Assembly (NCBI GenBank): GCA_013285425.1
Contig: CP053447.1
Coordinates: 2,734,001 to 2,798,000 of the forward strand
Reading direction: 5' to 3'
Length of the DNA: 64,000 bases
From: Ignavibacteriota bacterium
GTDB lineage: Bacteria; Bacteroidota; Ignavibacteria; Ignavibacteriales; Ignavibacteriaceae
Under the pieces are notes generated by a model. It did no database searches and was not told the origin of the DNA. It was given only the letters and a program-made list of their open reading frames with translations. Positions 39,619 to 48,839 of this stretch are shown here, piece by piece (position 1 is the stretch's first letter; each line of letters begins with the position of its first letter). A program made the translations under genes and the position numbers.

Positions 39619-42600
39619 ATGTTTAAAAATATTTTGTTTTTTGTATTGTTTGCCGTAACAATAAACGCTCAAAGTACATTAATCCATCACGAATTAAATG
39701 TGGTAATAAAACCTGATATGTCCTTATTGGAAGTTACAGATGAAGTAACGATTGGTAAATCATTGATTAAAGACGGACTTCAGTTTAAACTTCATAGTGC
39801 ATTATCAGTTGAACCTTCTGAAATGATTACTAAACTTGATAAGCAGGTTGATGCAGAAGATATTGGTATGGACTTAGATGATTCCGGAACCAAAAGTGAC
39901 CTCAAATTAAATGTCTATGCAATTAAATTTTCTCCAAACAATTCAGGTAACCTGAAATTAATTCTAAAATATAAAGGCAAGATTGAATCACCTGTTAAAC
40001 AAAGTAAAGAAAATTATGCAAGAGGATTCAGTGAATCGCCGGGAATAATTTGGGAAAAAGGAGTTTATCTTGCCGGTTCAACTTATTGGGTTCCTTATTT
40101 TGGTGATGAATTGGTTTCATTCAACTTAACTACTACTCTGCCAGATAGCTGGAAAACTGTATCGGTTGGTACAAGAACTTTAGACGAAAAGAAAAACGGA
40201 CAACATATTGATAAGTGGGAGTCTCCGACTCCGCAGGAAGAAATATTTTTGATTGCCGCACCATTTCAGGAATATGATTATCCAATGGGAAGTGTAACAG
40301 CTTATGCTTTTTTACGAACTCCGGACGAAGCATTAGCAAACAAATATCTTGAAGCAACTGCTCAATACATGGAAATGTACCGTAAGCTAGTAGGACCATT
40401 CCCTTATACAAAATTTGCGTTAGTAGAAAATTTTTGGGAAACAGGATATGGAATGCCTTCATTCACACTTCTTGGTGAAAAAATTATCCGCTTGCCTTTC
40501 ATTCTACACTCATCTTATCCGCATGAACTGCTTCACAATTATTGGGGCAATTCTGTTTATGTAGATTTCAAATCTGGTAATTGGTGCGAAGGATTGACTG
40601 CTTATATGGCAGATCATCTTATTAAAGAGCAGCGCGGACAAGCTGTAGAATATCGCAGTGAGACATTGCAAAAATTTACTGATTATGTTACTCCTGAAAA
40701 TGATTTTCCTCTTTCAAAATTTTCATCTCGTTTTGATCCTCCAAGTGAAGCAATTGGTTATGGAAAAACATCAATGGTTTTTCATATGCTTCGTAGAAAA
40801 GTAGGAGATGAGCAGTTCATCAAAAGCTTTCAGGTGTTTAACCGCAATAATAAGTTTAAACGCTCTTCCTTCGATGATATCAGAAAAGCATTTGAAGAAG
40901 TTACAGGAAAAGACTGGAAATGGTTTTTTGATCAATGGGTTAATCGAACAGGAGCTCCTCAATTAGTTCTGGAAGATGTTCAGGTAAATTCAGTACGAGG
41001 TTCAAACAATGTTTCTTTTACATTAAAACAGATTCAGCCCGAAGAAGTTTTTTATTTAGATGTTCCTGTTGTTATTGTTACAAAGGATGGGATAAAAACT
41101 GAAACTGTTGAGATGAATGAAAAAGAATCTAAATATAATTTTACAGTTGATTCTGCTCCTCTTAAAATTCTGATTGATCCGGAATTTGATCTGATGAGAA
41201 AGTTAGACCCAAGGGAATCACCGCCTACTTTTACAAAAGCATTTGGTTCAAAAAAATCTTTAATAATTTTACCTGATCAGAATGATGCAATTTATCAGCA
41301 GTATAAAGATTTTGTGGAATTGTGGATTAAAGGAAATGAAAATAAATTTTCCGTAAAATCACAGGATCAAGTAAAAGAGCTTCCTGATAATGAGTCAGTT
41401 ATGCTTCTCGGTGCAAAAAATAAATTTAATTCACTAGTTAACAGTGAGCTGAAAAAATATAACTCAGAGATTTTGAATAACGGAATTAAATTCGGTAAGA
41501 GAGAAATACCTTCGGATGATAATAGTTTCTTCATTTCGGTTTCCAATCCTAAAAATATAAAAGAGGTTATCACGCTGCTGACTATAGGAAATAAGTCAGC
41601 AGTCGAAGGACTAAATGATAAACTTCCGCATTATGCCAAATATAGTTATCTGGCTTTCAATGGAAGTGAACCTGCAAATATTGAAAAAGGAGTATGGCAG
41701 GTTATTAATTCTCCGATGTTTAAAAACATTGCTTCCGCTGACAACAATATCGAAGTTAAATTAGAGACCAGAAAAGCACTTGCTTCCTTAGAGCCTGTAT
41801 TTTCAGCTGAAAGAATGATGGAGACAGTAAAATTTCTTGCCTCTGAAGATTTAAAAGGACGGGGAATCGGCACTCCCGAATTAGATATCGCTGCTGATTA
41901 TATAGCTAAAAAATTTGAAGAGTATGGATTATTACCCGGCAGCGACGATGGAGCTTATTTCCAATCGTGGAAGCAGGATGTGCTTGATAAAAAAAATATC
42001 AGCTTAAAAAATATTATCGGAATAATTCCAGGAACAAATCCTGACTTATCCGAAGCTGTTGTTATCTCAGCTCATTATGATCATCTTGGATTAGGCTGGC
42101 CTGATGTTAAAAAAGGAAACGAAGGAAAAATACACTATGGTGCTGATGATAATGCAAGCGGAGTTTCCGTTCTACTCGAATTAGCAAAGAGTCTTGGCAA
42201 ATCATTTAAGCCAGCTAGAACAATAATTTTTGTTGCTTTTACCGCTGAAGAAGCCGGGCTGATCGGCAGCAGATATTTTGTAACAAACTATAAAAAATAT
42301 CCTGCCAGGAAAATATTTGCTATACTTAATCTGGATACTGTCGGAAGATTGTTTGGTAACAAATTAATGGTTCTTAATACTAATACCGCACGCGAATGGA
42401 AATTTATTTTTATGGGAGCCAATTTTACAACCGGAGTTCCTACAGAGTTAGTAACCCAGGATTTGGATGCCAGCGATCAAACTGCATTTATTGAAAAAGG
42501 AATTCCCGGCGTTCAGCTATTTTATACCGGAATTAAATCCGATTATCACTCTCCGGAAGATATTGCAGATAAAATAGACGTTGATGGATTGATAAAGACT

Positions 42601-42975
42601 GCTGCAATATCCCGCGAGGTTTTGGAATATTTGGCGGATCGGACTGAACCAATGCCTTTTACAGGTACGCAGGGCGAAACTAATTCCACAACCAAAAAGA
42701 ATTCCGGTGAACGCAATGCCAGTACAGGTGCAATGCCGGATTTTACATTCAATGGCGAAGGTGTAAAAATTGCTGATGTAGCAGATAATTCTCCTGCTGC
42801 AAATGCTGGTTTACATAAAGGTGATGTGATTATTGGATTTGATGACAAACCTGTTAAAAATCTTACCGAGTATTCTAATTACTTAAAGCAGCATAAGCCC
42901 GGGGATAAAGTTAAATTAACAATCATCAGAAATAACACAAAGCAGGATGTAAGTATTACTTTGTCAGAAAGATAG
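39619..42975 (+). CDS. M1-M28 double aminopeptidase with C-terminal PDZ domain
   Basis: This is an exported 1118-residue protein (signal peptide about 1-17) fusing two unrelated zinc peptidases. The M1-like half (about 20-530) holds HELLH at His302-Glu303-His306 and the third ligand Glu325 exactly 18 residues later. After a linker, an M28 domain (about 720-1020) keeps all ligands: His819/Asp821 (SAHYDHLG), Asp843/Asp844 (GADDNASG), Glu877/Glu878 (TAEEAG), Asp906 (NLDTVG) and His977 (DYHSPED). A PDZ domain (about 1045-1115) ends the protein. The classical M1 G-x-M-E-N exopeptidase motif appears as GMPSF, so the M1 half may not be a standard aminopeptidase. It probably degrades peptides in the periplasm or at the surface. 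A terminator lies 48 bases downstream. Confidence 0.9.
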   Translation: MFKNILFFVLFAVTINAQSTLIHHELNVVIKPDMSLLEVTDEVTIGKSLIKDGLQFKLHSALSVEPSEMITKLDKQVDAEDIGMDLDDSGTKSDLKLNVYAIKFSPNNSGNLKLILKYKGKIESPVKQSKENYARGFSESPGIIWEKGVYLAGSTYWVPYFGDELVSFNLTTTLPDSWKTVSVGTRTLDEKKNGQHIDKWESPTPQEEIFLIAAPFQEYDYPMGSVTAYAFLRTPDEALANKYLEATAQYMEMYRKLVGPFPYTKFALVENFWETGYGMPSFTLLGEKIIRLPFILHSSYPHELLHNYWGNSVYVDFKSGNWCEGLTAYMADHLIKEQRGQAVEYRSETLQKFTDYVTPENDFPLSKFSSRFDPPSEAIGYGKTSMVFHMLRRKVGDEQFIKSFQVFNRNNKFKRSSFDDIRKAFEEVTGKDWKWFFDQWVNRTGAPQLVLEDVQVNSVRGSNNVSFTLKQIQPEEVFYLDVPVVIVTKDGIKTETVEMNEKESKYNFTVDSAPLKILIDPEFDLMRKLDPRESPPTFTKAFGSKKSLIILPDQNDAIYQQYKDFVELWIKGNENKFSVKSQDQVKELPDNESVMLLGAKNKFNSLVNSELKKYNSEILNNGIKFGKREIPSDDNSFFISVSNPKNIKEVITLLTIGNKSAVEGLNDKLPHYAKYSYLAFNGSEPANIEKGVWQVINSPMFKNIASADNNIEVKLETRKALASLEPVFSAERMMETVKFLASEDLKGRGIGTPELDIAADYIAKKFEEYGLLPGSDDGAYFQSWKQDVLDKKNISLKNIIGIIPGTNPDLSEAVVISAHYDHLGLGWPDVKKGNEGKIHYGADDNASGVSVLLELAKSLGKSFKPARTIIFVAFTAEEAGLIGSRYFVTNYKKYPARKIFAILNLDTVGRLFGNKLMVLNTNTAREWKFIFMGANFTTGVPTELVTQDLDASDQTAFIEKGIPGVQLFYTGIKSDYHSPEDIADKIDVDGLIKTAAISREVLEYLADRTEPMPFTGTQGETNSTTKKNSGERNASTGAMPDFTFNGEGVKIADVADNSPAANAGLHKGDVIIGFDDKPVKNLTEYSNYLKQHKPGDKVKLTIIRNNTKQDVSITLSER

Positions 42976-43023
42976 AAACTATCTTTTATATTTATAAACT
43001 GAGAGGTTGTATAAACTTTTGTT

Positions 43024-43058
43024 CAGGTTCTCATTTAATTGGGAACCTGTTTTTTTTC
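43024..43058 (+). terminator. Terminator after the M1-M28 peptidase gene
   Basis: A CAGGTTC / GAACCTG stem of 7 bp with a 12-base loop followed by about nine T residues. It likely ends the envelope gene run that begins at 27414 or at an internal promoter. Confidence 0.9.
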
Positions 43059-43228
43059 TCTCAATTAATATTATGACTGCCAATCAATCAAAAGCTATTG
43101 AATTATATAATTGCTATGTTTGAACAATAAAAAATGAAATAACAGCAAAGTGATTCTTTCAGTTTATTGTTTATTAAAAATGTATCAATAAATATATCTG
43201 CCGTATTTAAGTAATGTGCAAATAGCTT

Positions 43229-44662
43229 ATGAAAAGTTTGACCAACAGTTCTAATAAGACTACACGAACAAAATTTCTTTTTATTCTTCTTGGTTTTGGT
43301 GTTATTCTTTATGCTTTTTATATTCTTTTTGTCTCTCATACTTTAACTTATGATGCACAACCTGCCAATTCACAAAAGATATTATTTGTATTACAAAGAA
43401 TTCTAATCGGTATTCTTTTCTTCATTGCTATCATCAACATCACAAAACTGCCATTCAGAGAAAGCTGGATAGCGTGGATAATTTTTACAGGCTTGCTTGC
43501 AAGATTGATCCTCATCCCCTCTTCACCGATACTTGAAGATGATTTTTACAGATACTTCTGGGATGGTGCAGTAACAGCTAATGAATATAATCCTTATTTA
43601 TTCAGTCCGCAGGAAGTAATTGATAAAAATCCGGAAGTTCCAAAGCAGATCTTAAAATTGTCTCAAGAGTCGGGTGAAGTTATAAACAAAATAAAGTACC
43701 CTAAAATCAAGACTCTTTACCCTGCTCTATCTCAGATAGTTTTTGCATTTTCATATTATTTATATCCTTGGAGTTTAACCGGGTGGAAACTGATATTGTT
43801 AATTGGAGATATTTTTCTTCTGTTCTTTATCTTCCGAATTCTCAGAGAGCTGAAGCTTCCGTATTCTTTTGCTGCTGTTTATTGGCTTAATCCGATTGTG
43901 CTTCATGAGTTTTTTAATTCAGCACATTATGATTTATTTGTGTTATTATTTACCGCTATTTCCATTTATTATTATCTTAAAGAAGAACATCTCACTTCGA
44001 TGGTTACACTTTCTTTTGCAGTAGGTTTCAAACTCTGGCCAATATTACTGCTGCCATTATTCTTAAGAAAATATCTAAATCAAAAAATAAAACTGGCGGC
44101 TAATCTTACTGTGTTTGGACTGTTTCTAATCATTATCTTCATTCCTGTTTTACGTGCAGGAATAGATGAAAATCAGGGTTTCATTAAATATGCATCAAAC
44201 TGGATTAACAACGCTGCATTTTATACACTGCTTAAAGACGGAATTATTTTGTTCACAGATACTTTTAAAATCTATTATGTTTGTGCTGATTGCATTGCAA
44301 GATGGATAATTGCCGGGATAATTATTTTAACAACATTCCTTTTAATCCGTAAACCGGCAAATAATAATTATGACTTGATGAATAAAATTGTAATCGTAGT
44401 TGCTGTTGCATTTCTTATCAGCCCGACACAATTTCCGTGGTATGTTACATGGATGATATTACCGCTTGTCTTTAGTCCTAAATATTCATTGTTGATGTAT
44501 GCGTTTTTAATCCCGCTTTATCACTTAAATCCGATTGGCGGTTACTTTAAATATATTCAGCATCTGCCTGTCATTACTTTATTTTATTATGAAATTAAAA
44601 AAAGAAATAGTTACAGAATTTTTAATTACAGCCAACCAGACGATGAAAAGAGTATTGCTTAA
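43229..44662 (+). CDS. Polytopic membrane glycosyltransferase (GT-C type)
   Basis: This is a 477-residue inner-membrane protein with about 11-12 TM segments. The first periplasmic loop has the acidic signature ILEDDFYRYFWDG followed by NPYLFSPQEV, as in lipid-phosphate-sugar-dependent GT-C mannosyl- and other glycosyltransferases (GT39/GT87/DUF2029-like). A second conserved pair is PWYVTWMILPLVF near residue 395. The acceptor could be a lipid, glycan or protein; it cannot be told from the sequence. Its stop overlaps the convergent pirin gene by four bases. The N-terminus follows an intergenic region of 250 bases holding a TATGTTTG box about 107 bases upstream. Confidence 0.78.
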   Translation: MKSLTNSSNKTTRTKFLFILLGFGVILYAFYILFVSHTLTYDAQPANSQKILFVLQRILIGILFFIAIINITKLPFRESWIAWIIFTGLLARLILIPSSPILEDDFYRYFWDGAVTANEYNPYLFSPQEVIDKNPEVPKQILKLSQESGEVINKIKYPKIKTLYPALSQIVFAFSYYLYPWSLTGWKLILLIGDIFLLFFIFRILRELKLPYSFAAVYWLNPIVLHEFFNSAHYDLFVLLFTAISIYYYLKEEHLTSMVTLSFAVGFKLWPILLLPLFLRKYLNQKIKLAANLTVFGLFLIIIFIPVLRAGIDENQGFIKYASNWINNAAFYTLLKDGIILFTDTFKIYYVCADCIARWIIAGIIILTTFLLIRKPANNNYDLMNKIVIVVAVAFLISPTQFPWYVTWMILPLVFSPKYSLLMYAFLIPLYHLNPIGGYFKYIQHLPVITLFYYEIKKRNSYRIFNYSQPDDEKSIA

Positions 44663-45369
44663 TTCATCGGAACATCAATAATTATAAAATAAGATTCTTC
44701 AACTGTTTCAATAGTAAATTCGGATTGTTCTGTTATTCCGATTGCATCACGTCTAAACAGATCTTCATCAAGCACTTTTATATTTCCTTCAATCAGAAAA
44801 ATATATGCACCATGCTCTGTATTGTTCAGTTTATAATTAATAGTTTTTCCTTTATCAAAACTGCCGAGATAAATCTCTGCATCCTGATGGATATAAAGCG
44901 AACCTTCTTTTTTATATCCGGAAACAGCAGGAATAAGTTTATTCTTTCTTTCAGCTGCTGAAAATAATTTTTGATCATACCTTGGCTTTATATTGTCTTC
45001 TTTAGGAAATATCCATATCTGTAAAAGATTAACTCTTTCTTCTTCTGACGGATTAAATTCGGAATGTGTAATTCCTGACCCGGCAGACATAACCTGCACT
45101 TCATCTTTGTAAATTACCGAGCCTATGCCAATACTGTCTTTATGTTCAAGCTGCCCATCAATTATAATTGTAATTATTTCCATATTGTTATGCGGATGAG
45201 TTCCAAAACCCATTGCAGGGTTAATAATATCATCATTTAAAACCCGAAGCATTCCAAAGTGCATCATCTTTGGATTATAATAACCGGCAAAACTAAAGCT
45301 GTATTTCGTATCCAGCCATCCGAGATTTGCTTTTCCCCTGTCTTCAGACCGGTAAACTTCTTTTTTCAT
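44659..45369 (-). CDS. Pirin family protein
   Basis: This is a 236-residue bicupin of the pirin/YhaK-YhhW group. The N-terminal cupin has the metal-binding pattern FGTHPHNNMEIITIIIDGQL with two His and a Glu, then HKDSIG and a further His/Glu in SGITHSEFNPSEEERV, followed by LQIWIFP. Pirins include quercetin 2,3-dioxygenases and redox-sensing iron proteins; the physiological substrate is unknown in most bacteria. Length matches YhhW-type short pirins. It lies divergent from the metallophosphoesterase gene and convergent with the glycosyltransferase gene. Confidence 0.88.
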   Translation of the reverse strand: MKKEVYRSEDRGKANLGWLDTKYSFSFAGYYNPKMMHFGMLRVLNDDIINPAMGFGTHPHNNMEIITIIIDGQLEHKDSIGIGSVIYKDEVQVMSAGSGITHSEFNPSEEERVNLLQIWIFPKEDNIKPRYDQKLFSAAERKNKLIPAVSGYKKEGSLYIHQDAEIYLGSFDKGKTINYKLNNTEHGAYIFLIEGNIKVLDEDLFRRDAIGITEQSEFTIETVEESYFIIIDVPMN

Positions 45370-45507
45370 CTCTTATCCTTTTTAATATTCAGTTTTATTT
45401 ATTCAAACCTATGTTATAACACACTTAGAGCCAAGTATTAATATCACACACACAAAAACAGTAAATAATACGAACATTATCATCGCTGAAAAATTAAAAA
45501 GCAATAT

Positions 45508-45515
45508 TATCTTTG
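45508..45515 (+). promoter_or_regulatory. Candidate TAnnTTTG -7 box before the metallophosphoesterase
   Basis: TATCTTTG matches the Bacteroidota -7 consensus and would give a 5' leader of about 60 bases. No convincing -33 box was found. It is one of four such boxes noted upstream of + strand genes in the window. Confidence 0.25.
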
Positions 45516-45581
45516 TGATATCAACGGTACTTGTACTGAATTATTATCACTATTTTGCACGTCAAAAATTAAAACAGAACT

Positions 45582-46724
45582 ATGACGTTTTTCTTTATAA
45601 TCTTTTTTACAGTTTATACAACTCTTAACTATTACATTTTTATAAGAGGATGGCAGGTTTTAGCTGCTTATTCATATCTAAAAATTCCTTATACATTTTT
45701 ATTTGTCTTTATAGCCTATGGATATGTTTTAGCTAAACTTTTATATAAAGTTCTTCCGCCGCTGTTGTATGATATAATTCTTGTAACCGGAGCATTATGG
45801 TTTGCATTTTTTGTTTACTTTATCCTGGCTTTACTTTTAATTGACATAATAAGATTGTTTAACGGATGGTTCAGTTTTCTTCCTCAGTCAATTACAAATA
45901 ATTATGAGTCTGCAAAAAATATAACAGCAATAATTGTAATCCTGATAGTAAGCCTGATTGTTTTTCTTGGCTACAAGAATAAGCATGATATTAAAATAAA
46001 AGATCTTGAGCTTTCACTTCCTAAAGGCAACAGCAAAATATCAGAATTAAATGTTGTAATGGCTTCCGACATTCACCTTTCACCAATAGACGGAGAAAAA
46101 CTGCTTGACAGAATTGTTGAGAAGATGAATTCTCTTAATCCTGATATTATTCTACTTGCCGGGGATATTGTTGACGATAATGCTTTTATTTTGAATCAGA
46201 GAAAAATTGGTGAGTCCTTCAGAAGATTAAAGACAAAATATGGTATTTACTCAATCAACGGAAATCATGAATTTATAAATGAAGTTAAATCCTCTGATAG
46301 ATATGCTGAACAATTCGGGATAAAATTTTTACCGGACTCTTATGTATTAATAGACAGCAGTTTCTATATAATCGGCAGAGAAGACGTTTCTATGATACAG
46401 TTTACGGGTAAACAAAGAAAAGATTTATCTGAGATCGTAAAAAATCTGGATCATAACTACCCCAAAATTTTATTAGATCATACTCCTGTTAAACTTGAAC
46501 AAGCTGAAGAAAATGGAATTGATCTGCAGCTTTCCGGTCACACTCATCACGGACAGATTTGGCCTGCAAATATCATCACAAACCTGATTTATGAACTTAG
46601 CTGGGGTTATCTTAAAAAAGATAAAACTCATTATTATGTTTCCTCCGGTGCCGGAACCTGGGGTCCGCCGGTTAGAACCGGAAGCTCATCAGAGATTGTA
46701 AATATTAAAATTATTTTCCGATAA
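45582..46724 (+). CDS. Membrane-anchored metallophosphoesterase
   Basis: This is a 380-residue protein with about four N-terminal TM segments (residues 1-130) and a cytoplasmic or periplasmic calcineurin-like domain. The dinuclear metal site is complete: Asp163 and His165 (MASDIHL), Asp195 (AGDIVD), Asn228-His229 (NGNHE), a further His in LLDHTP and His320/His322 in SGHTHHGQ. The arrangement matches the YkuE/YaeI-like family (PF00149 with membrane anchor), which includes UDP-diacylglucosamine or related phosphodiesterases and enzymes of unknown substrate. It is a single-gene unit with a possible promoter at 45508. Confidence 0.9.
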   Translation: MTFFFIIFFTVYTTLNYYIFIRGWQVLAAYSYLKIPYTFLFVFIAYGYVLAKLLYKVLPPLLYDIILVTGALWFAFFVYFILALLLIDIIRLFNGWFSFLPQSITNNYESAKNITAIIVILIVSLIVFLGYKNKHDIKIKDLELSLPKGNSKISELNVVMASDIHLSPIDGEKLLDRIVEKMNSLNPDIILLAGDIVDDNAFILNQRKIGESFRRLKTKYGIYSINGNHEFINEVKSSDRYAEQFGIKFLPDSYVLIDSSFYIIGREDVSMIQFTGKQRKDLSEIVKNLDHNYPKILLDHTPVKLEQAEENGIDLQLSGHTHHGQIWPANIITNLIYELSWGYLKKDKTHYYVSSGAGTWGPPVRTGSSSEIVNIKIIFR

Positions 46725-46864
46725 CAGATTTGGTTTAGAAACAAATTAAGCCATTTTTTTGTTTCTAAGCAGCTCTAAAATTATTTGTATTCTCTTCGAT
46801 AATAAGTTTAGAAGGCAGCACTATTTAGTGCTATTTCTATTAACTGGGATAAAACGAAGGGAAA

Positions 46865-48067
46865 ATGATGCGGAAGTTAAATTTCTGTATTGTTGTCATA
46901 TTTTTATTAATGTCAATCAATCTGTATTCACAACAGATTGGTAAAGTAATAATTTCAGGGCTTGGCGGCTCGCATGATGAAAATGTTAAAACGGCATTTC
47001 AAATTGGTTATGCCAGTTACAACTCTGCACCATTCCCGGGTGAAATAACTTTACTTAATAATTCACTTCAAGAAAGTTTTAATTATGCAGTTGCAAATGA
47101 CTTTGATTTAATTATCAGATCAACGACCGGTCTTTCAACGGGGATAAGAATAGCACCAAATTATCCAACTGTAAGATTAGTAATGCCAGCCGGCAGTAAT
47201 TCTTATGTTCAAGTTTTCTTCGGCGATGTTATCTCTTCACCTGTTGTAATTACAGGAGCAGGTATTGATTCGAATCTAACTGCATATAAACTTGAGTTCT
47301 TTTCTATAGACCCAATTACAGAGACAAATCTTTCAAGTTATGCAAACGGATACATAGCGGGACAAATCGCATTCATCACAAATACTCTTAATATTAGTTT
47401 TGATTCAGCCAGAACATTAGCAAGAATAAATGGGTCCGAAAATGGTGAGCTTGATCTTCACAATGGATATGGAAAAATACCAGTTGAAAAAATTATAAAT
47501 GAGGCACTTCCTGTGGAACTTATTTCATTTACAGGAAAGATAATTGGCTCAAGTGTAGTATTGAACTGGGAGACTGCTACAGAAATTAATAATTATGGAT
47601 TTGAAGTACAGCGATTAGCACATAATAATGGCTGGGATAAAATTGGTTTTGTTCCCGGGAATGGCACCTCCAACTCGCCAAAATACTATAACTTTACCGA
47701 TAACCCGCCAAAGGTAAATGGAGAGATAAAATATCGTTTGAAACAAATTGACAACGATGGTCAGTCAGCATATTTAAACATTCTTACTTTTAACTTTAAT
47801 AATACTACGTTTGAGCTTTATCAGAATTATCCGAATCCGTTTAATCCAGTTACCAATATCCGGTATGTAACAGACGATAAGCAATTTGTTACATTAAAAG
47901 TTTATGATGTCTTAGGAAATGAAGTTGAAACATTAGTAAACGAAATTAAACCTGCCGGAAATTATAATGTCATTTTCGATGCTTCTAAACTTTCAAGCGG
48001 AGTTTATTTATACACACTGAAAACCGGAGAATTTTCTAAAACTAAAAAGATGATCTTAATAAAGTAA
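46865..48067 (+). CDS. T9SS cargo, possibly remnant of a subtilase fold
   Basis: This is a 400-residue secreted protein with a signal peptide (about 1-23). Residues about 25-215 have the look of a subtilisin-like scaffold (FDLIIRSTTGLSTG, SSYANGYIAGQIAFI, NGYGKIPVEKII as in the ends of S8 domains), but the Asp-His-Ser catalytic signatures D-T-G, H-G-T and G-T-S-x-A are not visible, so it would be inactive if truly related. A linker (ALPVELISFTGKI..NWETATEINNYGFEVQR) precedes a type A T9SS sorting domain (NYPNPFNPVTNI, SSGVYLYTL, KKMILIK). The subtilase link is my inference. Its 3' flank is shared with the next cargo gene; see the 220-bp repeat. Confidence 0.7.
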   Translation: MMRKLNFCIVVIFLLMSINLYSQQIGKVIISGLGGSHDENVKTAFQIGYASYNSAPFPGEITLLNNSLQESFNYAVANDFDLIIRSTTGLSTGIRIAPNYPTVRLVMPAGSNSYVQVFFGDVISSPVVITGAGIDSNLTAYKLEFFSIDPITETNLSSYANGYIAGQIAFITNTLNISFDSARTLARINGSENGELDLHNGYGKIPVEKIINEALPVELISFTGKIIGSSVVLNWETATEINNYGFEVQRLAHNNGWDKIGFVPGNGTSNSPKYYNFTDNPPKVNGEIKYRLKQIDNDGQSAYLNILTFNFNNTTFELYQNYPNPFNPVTNIRYVTDDKQFVTLKVYDVLGNEVETLVNEIKPAGNYNVIFDASKLSSGVYLYTLKTGEFSKTKKMILIK

Positions 48068-48100
48068 ACCAGGGATATTTCAATAGAACAGAAATACAAA

Positions 48101-48135
48101 TTCAAACCCAATTACTTCCGGTGATTGGGTTTGAA
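48101..48135. terminator. Bidirectional hairpin in the left repeat
   Basis: A 12-bp stem (TTCAAACCCAAT / ATTGGGTTTGAA) with an 11-base loop, 34 bases after the cargo stop. It is a likely terminator for both strands, since it originally lay between convergent genes. Confidence 0.85.
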
Positions 48136-48149
48136 GTTTATAATTCCAG

Positions 48150-48277
48150 TTAAAACACAACTGATACACCAAATTTAAATTGATCGAATGCAATTGGTGC
48201 TTCACTATTAAATGGCCAGTTCATTTTCTCCTGTCTTAATTCATAAATCCCATACGCAAGTGCATTCTTAAGTAAAA
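48150..48277 (-). pseudogene. Truncated 3' copy of the downstream barrel-like gene
   Basis: This 128-base stretch equals the last 42 codons plus stop of the minus-strand gene at 51505-52425. It has no start and the upstream frame is unrelated, so it is a fragment left by a duplication. It marks the edge of an inserted segment. Confidence 0.9.
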
Positions 48278-48664
48278 TATCTAAACTCAGACAATGCTGT
48301 TTAACGATTATTACTACAGCCCTAAATTAACAACCTGTTCAAAAAAAATCTGAAATAAAGACTAACTGAGATTTTTAAAAGATTTGTTTTAAATGAATTC
48401 AGTTTGAATATTTGTCAAAAGTCAATTATCGGTGATAATAAAGTATAGTCTAATTAAACATCTATATTTTAGGTGCAGCATTTCTGTTTAAACTCAAAAA
48501 AGGAAAAAAATATTTTCTTAATAATGTATTCATCAAAATATTTTTGTACATTGGAACTTAGAAATCAGGGAGAGAGCAGCTTAAACTATTTTTCACTATC
48601 CTTCCTGAACAATCAGACTAATTTCTATAATTAGTAGAATTCAAATAATAGTACTTATAAAAAA
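48278..48664. other. Intergenic region without recognised genes
   Basis: About 390 AT-rich bases following the truncated copy. No conserved frame, hairpin or repeat was seen. It should contain the promoter of the following small frame and/or the DUF2341 cargo gene. Confidence 0.5.
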
Positions 48665-48823
48665 ATGTTAGGAGAGCATTTTCTTAGAAGTATGAAAAAT
48701 ACGCTTCTTTACAGTATTACTTCACTAGTAATTATTATTACTATAATATTTATTATTAGTTTTTCTGCCTTACAATCTCTATTTGTATTGCCTATGAATT
48801 TAAAACAACAACTAAAAAATTAA
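48665..48823 (+). CDS. Possible small membrane peptide
   Basis: A frame of 52 codons from ATG 48665 (or 43 from ATG 48692) encodes one strongly hydrophobic helix (SLVIIITIIFIISFSAL) flanked by polar ends, and stops 16 bases before the next ATG. The Shine-Dalgarno is weak (TTAGGAGAG lies inside the longer version, upstream of 48692). It could be a real single-pass peptide or a chance frame in AT-rich DNA; nothing links it to a family. Confidence 0.3.
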   Translation: MLGEHFLRSMKNTLLYSITSLVIIITIIFIISFSALQSLFVLPMNLKQQLKN

Positions 48824-48839
48824 ATGGTTGAGGATAGCT

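Larger units (their letters stand above)
48058..48277. repeat. 220-bp direct repeat, left copy
   Basis: Matches 51413-51632 at a constant offset of 3355 bases and seems identical through 48277. It contains the stop of one cargo gene, a bidirectional hairpin and 128 bases of the 3' end of the minus-strand barrel-like gene. Similarity ends abruptly after AGTAAAA at 48277. Confidence 0.95.

Noticed and set aside
46759..46944. 61-residue frame overlapping the cargo start
   Set aside because: Out of frame with the signal peptide of the real gene; no Shine-Dalgarno.
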